Part shown: one piece after another, positions 29,970 through 37,873 of the stretch
Numbering within the stretch: position 1 is the first letter of the stretch
Layout of the letters: each line of letters opens with the position of its first letter
From: Pseudomonadota bacterium
GTDB taxonomy: Bacteria > Pseudomonadota > Gammaproteobacteria > Acidiferrobacterales > UBA6901
Length of the DNA: 60,103 nt
Assembly: GCA_027364845.1 (NCBI GenBank)
Contig: DAHXOO010000012.1
Span: 1-60,103, forward strand
Direction of reading: 5' to 3'
The notes under the pieces: model-generated
What the model saw: the letters and a program-made list of their open reading frames with translations, nothing else
Database searches by the model: none
Told to the model about the DNA's origin: nothing
Program-made: the position numbers and the translations under genes

Positions 29970-31163
29970 ATGCGCATTGCTCTCATTGCCGACGCTTTTC
30001 CGCCGATGCGTACCTCGGGCGCGGTTCAGCTGCGGGACCTGTCGGCGGAGTTCGTCCGCCAGGGACACCAGACAACGGTCCTGATACCGGCACCCGGACT
30101 CGAGGAACCCTGGCGCATCGAGACCTGGAACGGCGTGCGGATCGTCCGACTGAGGTCACCGAAGACCAAGGACATCAGCTATGTGCGCCGCACGATCGGC
30201 GAGTTTCTGATGCAATTCTCGATGCTCCGCAATCTGCGGAGCACTGCCTTGGCCACGGAGCGCTGGGATGGGGTGGTCTGGTACTCCCCTACCATCTTTC
30301 TCGGTCCCATTGCCAGGGCGCTGCAAAACACCAGTTCCTGCCGCAGCTACCTCATCATCCGAGATATTTTCCCGGAATGGGCCGTGAACATGGGACTTAT
30401 GGGTCGGGGGCTACCTTATCTTTTTTTCAAGACCATCGAACGCTATCAATACTCAGTGGCGAACGTCATCGGAGTGCAGTCGCAGTCGAACCAAGCCTAT
30501 TTCCACTCCTGGGACCGAGACAAGCGGCGCGTCGAAGTACTCCAGAACTGGCTTGCGGAAGCCCCGAATTCTGGCTGCACCATCAGCATCCGGTCCACGC
30601 CCCTCGCCGGACGGAAGATTCTAGTCTATGCCGGCAACATGGGGGTTGCCCAGGGCATGGGCGTGCTGCTCGATCTGGCAGAAAACCTCAGGCAGCGAAC
30701 AGACATCGGCTTCCTCTTCGTCGGGCGTGGCAGCGATGCCCAACGCCTGCGCGCCGACGCCGTGGCACGCAGGCTCGATAATGCCCTCTTTTTCGATGAA
30801 GTCGATCCGTCCGAGATCCCAGGTCTGTATGCCCAATGTCATGTCGGATTGGTCGCGCTCGATCCGCGCCACAAGACTCACAATATTCCCGGAAAGTTTC
30901 TCTCCTACATGCAAAGCGGCCTGCCGGTGCTCGCCAATGTCAACCCTGGAAATGACCTGGTACGCTTAATCGAGGAAGAGCGGGTGGGAAGAGCGTGCAC
31001 CAGTTCATCGGCTTCTGAATTGCAACGACAGGCGGAAATCCTGGTCGATGGCCTGACCGGAGACGAAGACGTACGTTCCCGCTGCAAGCAGCTGGCGAAT
31101 CGCCTTTTTTCTCCTGAAACAGCCGTCAGACAGATCGTAGAGGCACTGCAGGCACCACCGTGA
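29970..31163 (+). CDS. WbuB-like glycosyltransferase
   Basis: 397 aa GT4-type enzyme. IALIADAFPPMRTSGAVQLR and the following FVRQGHQTTVL, then KTKDISYVRRTIGEFLM, match my memory of WbuB, the putative L-FucNAc transferase that follows fnl genes in enterobacterial O-antigen loci. The donor domain has LVYAGNMGVAQGMGVLLDLA. Fifteen bases after fnlC, so one operon. The specificity for UDP-FucNAc is inferred from gene order. Confidence 0.8.
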   Translation: MRIALIADAFPPMRTSGAVQLRDLSAEFVRQGHQTTVLIPAPGLEEPWRIETWNGVRIVRLRSPKTKDISYVRRTIGEFLMQFSMLRNLRSTALATERWDGVVWYSPTIFLGPIARALQNTSSCRSYLIIRDIFPEWAVNMGLMGRGLPYLFFKTIERYQYSVANVIGVQSQSNQAYFHSWDRDKRRVEVLQNWLAEAPNSGCTISIRSTPLAGRKILVYAGNMGVAQGMGVLLDLAENLRQRTDIGFLFVGRGSDAQRLRADAVARRLDNALFFDEVDPSEIPGLYAQCHVGLVALDPRHKTHNIPGKFLSYMQSGLPVLANVNPGNDLVRLIEEERVGRACTSSSASELQRQAEILVDGLTGDEDVRSRCKQLANRLFSPETAVRQIVEALQAPP

Positions 31164-31640
31164 GTCCTCTTCCCATCTGTAAATCCGCGGCTGATGAATA
31201 GTGGTCCCATTCGGCATGTGGATCGCCCGTTATCGCAAGCGCATGACCAAGCATCCTCGCTGACAAGCCGTGATGCGACGAGGTACCCGGGTGCGCTCGA
31301 TCCCGGACCGGGAGACATTCAGCGAATAAACCATCGCTCATGTTGGTGGACTAAAGTTGCTCTTTGGTGGTCTTGCTCGAAGGACGTTCTGCATAGCCAC
31401 CCACAGCACAATACACTCCAGAACGGAAATAATGGCGCCGTTTAGCTACCCCGCGGACCGCACAGCGTGTGTTTCAGATCCGTAGATAGCGGACACAGAT
31501 AGACGGGCTTGTGACGGCAGCACGCATAAGCTAGGGTATCCAACACAGGACACTGCACCGTGGCATCGGTAATATCGTCCAGGTGACTTCGGATAGGACT
31601 TCGAGTGGCCACGCAGCGCTGGTCCAGTGGAAACACCGTA
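31164..31640. other. intergenic, no gene seen
   Basis: About 480 bases. A minus-strand open frame (31442-31822) overlaps the next gene and has no recognisable motif or ribosome site. Nothing else noted. Confidence 0.3.
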
Positions 31641-32594
31641 ATGAGGAAACAACCGATAATGAAAGTTGTCTGGACAAGAGGCACGGACGGTTCATCCACC
31701 GCCAGTTTGGCTTTGGCAATCTGGCTGGTCTTCGGGTATTGCGTCACTGCGTGGGCCAGGGGCGATGTTTTTTTATCAATGACAACCAGTGCAAATTCTA
31801 CTCGCCCGGCTACCACCGCCAATAACTCTGGCAGTCAGCGTTTCCATGTTTTCGATGGAACTTTGTACAAAGACAAACCGAATCTGTCAACCTATGGACT
31901 TAAGCCCATAACAATTATCTATGGGGGAAATTTTTGGGAACACAAGTCGCATCTGAACCAGCTACCTCATGAGCGCCGCGCAAAGCAATTGGCGCGCGAG
32001 GCAGCGGCGGCAAGCAAACTGGTGTGCATTGACATTGAAAATTGGGAGGTAGCAGGCGACGACGCCACTGTGGCCAGTAGTGTAGAAAAATACGCACTAC
32101 TGATGAAGTGGTTTCAGCAGGCCACCCCCGACGTACAGCATGGATATTACGGTGTGCTGCCAGTTGTGGATTATTGGCGTGCCATTGCACCTGGGGCGAG
32201 CCAACCATACCGCGCGTGGCAGGCAGACAATGCGAGGCTACAACCGATTGCGGCGACCGTAGACGTGGTATTTCCTTCGCTCTACACATACTATCCCGAT
32301 CCCCAGGCATGGGTCAGGTTCGCCATCCGGCAGATCCGCGCGGCAAAAAAATACGGCAAGCCGGTCTATCCGTTTCTGTGGCCGCAGTACCATGATTCGA
32401 ACCCCCAGCTCGGGGGGCAATACCTGCCCGCCGACTACTGGAAACTCGAGCTTGAGACCGTCAAAGCTCATGCAGATGGCGTTGTAATCTGGGGCGGCTG
32501 GGACCTCAAACGTGATCGACCTGCGAAATGGAACAATCAGGCGCCATGGTGGCAGGTCACTAAGGAATTCATGAGACAGCTGACTCATGGTTGA
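31641..32594 (+). CDS. secreted hyaluronidase-like glycoside hydrolase
   Basis: 317 aa. A signal peptide (SLALAIWLVFGYCVTAWA) is followed by a TIM-barrel-like protein. VCIDIENWEVAG near residue 131 carries a D-x-E pair placed as in hyaluronidase-type (GH56-fold) catalytic sites; VVFPSLYTYYPD, YPFLWPQYHDSN and GVVIWGGWD support the fold. A role in trimming or releasing the EPS is inference. The start could be ATG 31641 or 31659; GAGGA precedes the latter at a long distance. Confidence 0.6.
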   Translation: MRKQPIMKVVWTRGTDGSSTASLALAIWLVFGYCVTAWARGDVFLSMTTSANSTRPATTANNSGSQRFHVFDGTLYKDKPNLSTYGLKPITIIYGGNFWEHKSHLNQLPHERRAKQLAREAAAASKLVCIDIENWEVAGDDATVASSVEKYALLMKWFQQATPDVQHGYYGVLPVVDYWRAIAPGASQPYRAWQADNARLQPIAATVDVVFPSLYTYYPDPQAWVRFAIRQIRAAKKYGKPVYPFLWPQYHDSNPQLGGQYLPADYWKLELETVKAHADGVVIWGGWDLKRDRPAKWNNQAPWWQVTKEFMRQLTHG

Positions 32595-32881
32595 GAGAAA
32601 AAAACACGCTGATGGGACCTGCCTCCGTACAAGCGCGTCATGGCCACTTGTTGAGCATGCTGGAGTGCGGTCCACGCGGAAACGCCCAGGATCGGTCCAC
32701 TCTGCGTTGGGAACGCACTCTGGATAGCCCCAGACCACAGCGGACGGGTGGATACCGGATCACAAGCTCGGTATCATGGCTGCATCAAGTCTGGTGCGGA
32801 GGACGCACACAACAGATAACAAAGAACCTCGGACGGGATCGCGACACCGTTGCGATTGCGGCTCGGGGCCGGAGGGAAAGC

Positions 32882-32913
32882 GCAGTCACTCCCGCCGCGG
32901 TGGGAGTGACTGC
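32882..32913. repeat. 32-base near-perfect hairpin upstream of the IS5-family element
   Basis: GCAGTCACTCCC and GGGAGTGACTGC are exact inverted repeats around CCGCGG. It lies 13 bases left of the IS end, so it is either target DNA with its own role or a terminator for the hydrolase gene without a U-tract. Confidence 0.5.
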
Positions 32914-32922
32914 AAGCGTAAG

Positions 32923-34230
32923 CTAGCAGTGTGTTGATAAAGCCCCGAACAACTTCGTTTCCGTGCGGTCATAGTGACAACGCGATTAACGGGAGAACAA
33001 GAATGCGCGGTCACGTGGATCCCCAGAGTAGTCTGTTCAGCTATTTCTCGATTGAGGAGCGGATTCCTGCCGAGCATCCGCTGCGGGCCATCAAGGCACG
33101 GGCCGATGCGGTGTTGGCCTCGATAAGTCCGGCGTTTGCGGCCATGTACGCCGACGATGGCCGGCCGTCGATCGCGCCGGAGCGGCTGCTGAAGGCGAGC
33201 CTTCTGATTGCACTCTACTCGGTGCGTTCCGAGCGCCTGTTCTGTGAACAGCTCGGCTACAACATGTTGTTTCGCTGGTTCCTGGATAGGGATCTCGAAG
33301 CCCGCGCCTTTGACCACTCGACGTTCTCCTTGAACCGCTCGCGCCTGATCGCGCACGACATCGCCCGGACCTTCTTTGCCGGTATTGTCGAGCAGGCGCG
33401 TGCGAAGCGGCTCCTGTCGGACGAGCACTTCACGGTCGACGGCACCCTGATCGAGGCATGGGCGTCGTTCAAGAGCTTCAGGCGCAAGGACGGGCCGCCA
33501 CCGCGTTCGGGCGGAGACGGCACCGGCATGGCCGATTTCCGCGGCGAGAAGCGGACCAACGCGACACACGAATCCACGACCGATCCGGAGGCGAAACTGA
33601 TGAGGAAGGGCAACGGCCAGCCGGCGAAACTCTCCTACGGGGCGCACGCCCTCATGGAAAACCGCTCCGGCCTGCTCGTCGACATCGCGATCACCGATGC
33701 CACACTTTCCGAACCCCGTGCGGTGACACCCCTGCTGGACCGTCGGCGCCGGGCACGACAGGGCCTGCGCACGCTCGGCGCCGACAAGGGTTATCACAAT
33801 AAAGCGTTCGTCGGGCTGCTGCGGCAACGCCGCATTGCACCGCATATCGCCCGGATCGAGAACCGTGCCACGCCGGGGCTCGATGCACGGACCACGCGCC
33901 ATCCGGGCTATGCCGTGAGCCAGAGGAAAAGGAAGCGCATCGAGGAAATCTTCGGCTGGATGAAGACCGTGGGTGGATTCCGGAAGACGCGCTTCATCGG
34001 ACAGACCAAGACCCAGCTTGCTGCCTACCTGGTCGGCGCCGCCTACAATTTGCTGCGTAGGGCCCGATTGCAGACCGCGGCGGGATGAGTCCTTGCGCAA
34101 CATGTCCAACGAGACCAATTTATCCATGAACCGATACCCCTGCGTCGAACACCTTACCCATCTCGCGACCAGGTGTGTACCGACAGGCGCGGAAAATGAC
34201 GTTAAGCGGCATTTATCAACACCCTGTTAG
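32923..34230. mobile_element. IS5-family insertion sequence, complete, 1300 bp
   Basis: Left end CAGTGTGTTGATAAA at 32927, right end TTTATCAACACCCTG at 34226, inverted with one mismatch in 15. Flanks are CTAG (left) and TTAG (right), both fitting the YTAR target of IS5, though not identical. One intact transposase gene lies inside. The right end lies 62 bases before the exosortase start. Confidence 0.85.
33003..34088 (+). CDS. IS5-family transposase
   Basis: 361 aa DDE transposase, apparently intact. The DUF772-type N-terminal domain has FSYFSIEERIPAEHPLRAIK. Catalytic residues: D in FTVDGTLIEAW, D in LGADKGYHNKAF, and E in RKRIEEIFGWMKT. ATG 33003 is the family-like start; the frame is open further upstream but with unrelated sequence. 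Confidence 0.9.
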   Translation: MRGHVDPQSSLFSYFSIEERIPAEHPLRAIKARADAVLASISPAFAAMYADDGRPSIAPERLLKASLLIALYSVRSERLFCEQLGYNMLFRWFLDRDLEARAFDHSTFSLNRSRLIAHDIARTFFAGIVEQARAKRLLSDEHFTVDGTLIEAWASFKSFRRKDGPPPRSGGDGTGMADFRGEKRTNATHESTTDPEAKLMRKGNGQPAKLSYGAHALMENRSGLLVDIAITDATLSEPRAVTPLLDRRRRARQGLRTLGADKGYHNKAFVGLLRQRRIAPHIARIENRATPGLDARTTRHPGYAVSQRKRKRIEEIFGWMKTVGGFRKTRFIGQTKTQLAAYLVGAAYNLLRRARLQTAAG

Positions 34231-34288
34231 GCCTGCGGATCCCAACGTTACAGAAGACTCGCAAGCAAGCCAAACGCGGAAAATTTTG

Positions 34289-35869
34289 ATGAAAACTTCA
34301 AGCACCGAGACTCTAGAAGTATGGAAAGAACCCGTCAGCGTGTGGATCTTCTTGCTGGGAATAGCTGCACTAGTCGGCTTCATATTCTCCAATGGCCTTA
34401 CCGTGATGGTAAAATGGTGGCACCAGCCGGCATACAGCTACGGCTACCTCATTCCCTTTATCACTCTGTTCCTGATCTGGCAGAAAAAAGGCCGACTGGA
34501 ACGCGCTCCGTTCGATGGTTCCTGGTGGGGCATCGTCGTGGTGACGATAGGTGTGCTGCTGTTTCTCGCCGGGGAATTGAGTACGCTTCTGAACGTTATC
34601 CAGTATTCCTTCCTAGTTGTCACCGTTGGCGTCGTGCTGACCACCATGGGCTGGAGGGCATTCAAGATCGTCTGGATGCCCCTGACAATTCTTGTCTTCA
34701 TGATCCCGCTGCCCAACTTTCTTTTTTTCAATCTGACGCAACAGCTGCAGCTGATTTCCTCCCAGCTCGGCGTGTGGGTCATACGCCTGTTCAACATTCC
34801 GGTGTTCCTGCAGGGCAATGTCATCGACTTGGGCGTGTTCAAGCTGCAGGTGGCACGGGCCTGCAGCGGGCTGCGCTACCTTTTTCCGCTGATGACGCTC
34901 AGCTACATCGCCGCATATTTCTTCAAGGGGCCATTTTGGAAGCGCGTGATCATATTCCTTTCGAGCATGCCCATCACGGTACTCATGAACAGCTTCCGGG
35001 TCGGCATGATCGGCGTGCTCGTGAACTACTGGGGGATATCGATGGCGCAGGGATTCCTGCATGCCTTCGAGGGATGGGTAGTGTTCATGGCGTGCATCGG
35101 CATCATCGTGGCCGAGATGTGGATCCTGGCCCACATCGGCAAAACCCCGCGGCCCCTGCGCGAGGTCTTCGGCCTAGAGTTTCCGGCCCCTACGCCGGCC
35201 GATGCCACTGTCCGCAGGCGCGCCGTTACGGCGCCGATGATTGCGACCGCAAGCCTCCTGGCGCTGGTCGCGATCCTGCACGGTACACTGCCACAACGGG
35301 TGGAATACACGCCGCAGCGCACGGAATTCGCTGATTTTCCGATGAACTTCGGGGCATGGCACGGAACGCTGCAGCCGCTGCAGCCGGTCTTCATCAACGC
35401 GCTCAAGTTCACCGACTACATCATGGCCGACTACACCAAGGCGGGCCACGATACGGTGAATTTCTATGTTGCCTATTACGCCTCGCAGCATGCGGGCGAC
35501 TCGGCGCATTCCCCGCGCTCCTGCATTCCCGGCGGAGGGTGGGTGATCAAAAGCCTGTCGCAGCGCAACGTCAAAGGCGTGGAGATCGCCGGACAACCAC
35601 TGCGCGTCAATCGCGTCCTGATCCAAATGGGCGGTACCGAGCAGCTGGTGTATTACTGGTTCCAGGAACAGGGACGTCTGCTCACGAACGAATATCTCGT
35701 CAAATGGTTTCTGTTCTGGGATGCCCTGACGCGCAACCGCTCCGACGGGGCGCTGGTGCGGCTGGTTACTACCATTCCGACTGACGAGACTATCCGGGAG
35801 GGCGATGCGCGACTGGCATCGTTCGCGCGGGCCGTGAGCCCGCATCTCGGTGCCTTTGTTCCCGATTAG
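34289..35869 (+). CDS. exosortase with fused C-terminal EpsI domain
   Basis: 526 aa. The N-terminal exosortase domain has about eight membrane segments with the catalytic Cys in ARACSGLRYL (about residue 191), Arg in MNSFRVGMIG (about 237) and His in LHAFEGWVVF (about 257). The C-terminal EpsI domain (about 310-526) includes SAHSPRSCIPGGGW. Exosortases cut PEP-CTERM proteins at the membrane and couple to EPS export. Fusion to EpsI occurs in XrtA and XrtD types; the Prs genes nearby favour XrtA. ATG 34289. The promoter side is an IS end. Confidence 0.88.
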   Translation: MKTSSTETLEVWKEPVSVWIFLLGIAALVGFIFSNGLTVMVKWWHQPAYSYGYLIPFITLFLIWQKKGRLERAPFDGSWWGIVVVTIGVLLFLAGELSTLLNVIQYSFLVVTVGVVLTTMGWRAFKIVWMPLTILVFMIPLPNFLFFNLTQQLQLISSQLGVWVIRLFNIPVFLQGNVIDLGVFKLQVARACSGLRYLFPLMTLSYIAAYFFKGPFWKRVIIFLSSMPITVLMNSFRVGMIGVLVNYWGISMAQGFLHAFEGWVVFMACIGIIVAEMWILAHIGKTPRPLREVFGLEFPAPTPADATVRRRAVTAPMIATASLLALVAILHGTLPQRVEYTPQRTEFADFPMNFGAWHGTLQPLQPVFINALKFTDYIMADYTKAGHDTVNFYVAYYASQHAGDSAHSPRSCIPGGGWVIKSLSQRNVKGVEIAGQPLRVNRVLIQMGGTEQLVYYWFQEQGRLLTNEYLVKWFLFWDALTRNRSDGALVRLVTTIPTDETIREGDARLASFARAVSPHLGAFVPD

Positions 35870-36063
35870 CCTGCATCAAACCGTCACGGATAGACACGGG
35901 GGGAGCGCAGCCGGACCGGTGGTATCCGGAACCTGCACCCTATCGACTATACAGTGTCTGAAGGGTTCATGAACATGACGGACCGTATTGGCACGCGCGT
36001 AACGGCCGACGATGACGGCCAGGGCTGCGCCGTCCACGCAAGTCGACCCGCGAGTATCGGGCA

Positions 36064-37695
36064 TTGAACTATCTTCTCGTCTTCTTCCTGGCGATGATCG
36101 TGAGCGTGGCCCTCATTCCACTCATGATCCGGCTTGCCCCGAGACTGGGTATGGTCGACCATCCCGATGCACGCAAAGTCCATTCGGCGCCGATCCCGCG
36201 CGCCGGTGGGGTCGGCATCGCTATCGGCGCGCTGATTCCGGTCCTGATTTGGGTATCTACAGGGCCGGCGCTGCGCGCGTATCTTGTCGCCTCACTGATT
36301 CTGCTTGGCTTCGGCATGTGGGACGATGCGCGCACGCTCGGCGCCGCGGTGAAGTTCACTGGCCAGTTTCTCGCCGCCGTCATCGTTGTCTACTACGGCC
36401 ACGTCTACGTTCTTTCCCTGCCGTTCATGGACCTGCACCGGCTACCTTTGTATCTCGCGCAACCATTTACCGTTTTCGCGCTGGTCGGCATGATTAACGC
36501 GCTCAACGTTTCGGACGGCCTGGATGGTCTGGCCGGCGGTCTGTCGATTCTGAGCCTGGGAGCCATCGCCTATCTCGCGCTCCAGACCTCGGGCTATTCG
36601 GCGGTGGCCATTGCTCTGGCCACACTCGGCGGCGTGCTCGGCTTCATGCGCTACAACACCCATCCCGCTAGGGTCTTCATGGGGGACGCCGGCAGCCAGT
36701 TCCTCGGCTTCACGCTGGGCTTTCTGGCGGTATTCCTGCTGCAGAAGGTCAACCCCGCACTCAGCCCTGCGCTGCCGCTGCTGATCCTGGGCCTGCCCAT
36801 CGCCGACCTGCTGGCGGTCATCGTACAGAGGCTCTATCTCGGCATCAGCCCGTTCGTGGCGACCAAGCACCACGTGCACCACCGCCTGCTCGCGCGTGGC
36901 TTCGACCACTACGAGGCGGTCGTGATCATCTACGCGATTCAGACGGCTTTCATCGTGCTGGCGTTGCTTATGCGTTACGATGCCGACAGTGCAATCTTCG
37001 CCGTCTATCTCGGCATCTGCGGCCTGCTGTTCCTGTTTCTGTTCGTAATGACGCATCTGGGGCTCAAAGTACACGCATCGCGCGCTCCGTCGCGGCTGAC
37101 CACAGCCATTCGCGCGGTCCGCAACCACCCACTATTCTACGCGACTCCGGTACGCCTAATCACACTGTTGATCCCGCTGCTTTTCGTTGCCGTCAGCCTA
37201 CTCGCCAGGGAAGTGCCCAGGGACTTCGGAATCGGTGCTTCGGTCCTTGCCATGCTGCTGCTTCTGCATCTGGTTTTTTCCAGCGCGACAGATTCGATCG
37301 TGCTGCGCGCCGTCAGCTATGTGACAGCAGCCTTCGTCATCTATCTGGAAAGCAAGTACCTCACGGGCCGGGCACCGCTGCTCGATGCAGCGGAGATCGG
37401 GTATTTCGTCGTGCTTGCCACTGCTATCGGGCTGGCCGTTCGCTACAGCGCAGCCGTCGAATTCCGCACCACACCGATGGACTACCTCGTGATCCTGATT
37501 GTCCTGTCGGTGGGCCTGCTGACGGGCGACAGCACGCACCGGGCGTATATCGGGGCGATGGCCATCAAGCTCGTGATTGTATTCTACGGCTGCGAGTTTA
37601 TCGCCGCGCGCATGAAGAGCCGGTGGAACCTGCTCAATCTCTCGTCGCTCGCAACGCTGGTCATCCTCGGCGCACGCGGTCTGGGTCTGGCATAA
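36064..37695 (+). CDS. WecA/MraY-type glycosyl-1-phosphate transferase with long C-terminal extension
   Basis: Starts repeat units by moving a sugar-1-phosphate to undecaprenyl phosphate. The family core is residues 1-340: DHPDARKVH, GFGMWDDA (near 85), NVSDGLDGLAGG (near 150), FMGDAGS (near 207) and HHVHHRLL (near 270). Normal members have about 350 residues; this one has 543, with a further 190 mostly hydrophobic residues of unknown role. The start is TTG 36064 (MNYLLVFFLA), since ATG 36094 would cut the first membrane segment. It follows the exosortase gene after 194 bases. Confidence 0.85.
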   Translation: MNYLLVFFLAMIVSVALIPLMIRLAPRLGMVDHPDARKVHSAPIPRAGGVGIAIGALIPVLIWVSTGPALRAYLVASLILLGFGMWDDARTLGAAVKFTGQFLAAVIVVYYGHVYVLSLPFMDLHRLPLYLAQPFTVFALVGMINALNVSDGLDGLAGGLSILSLGAIAYLALQTSGYSAVAIALATLGGVLGFMRYNTHPARVFMGDAGSQFLGFTLGFLAVFLLQKVNPALSPALPLLILGLPIADLLAVIVQRLYLGISPFVATKHHVHHRLLARGFDHYEAVVIIYAIQTAFIVLALLMRYDADSAIFAVYLGICGLLFLFLFVMTHLGLKVHASRAPSRLTTAIRAVRNHPLFYATPVRLITLLIPLLFVAVSLLAREVPRDFGIGASVLAMLLLLHLVFSSATDSIVLRAVSYVTAAFVIYLESKYLTGRAPLLDAAEIGYFVVLATAIGLAVRYSAAVEFRTTPMDYLVILIVLSVGLLTGDSTHRAYIGAMAIKLVIVFYGCEFIAARMKSRWNLLNLSSLATLVILGARGLGLA

Positions 37696-37873
37696 AGCGG
37701 ACCGGCTACGAACGCCGGGACCCTCGCCGCAAGCAGCGCGCTGCGCTCGCTCGGTCTACCGAGCTCGGCGGTTTTGTGTTTTACTGTACCGCGCCGCGGC
37801 CAGGATGGCAGTCACATGCCGTCGCTGGACGCATTCAATGTTCGAAATTCAGCAGTGGGTTTGGAGGAGCAAC

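Noticed and set aside
37800-37825. Second sigma-54-like match before prsT
   Set aside because: GG and GC are nine bases apart rather than ten.
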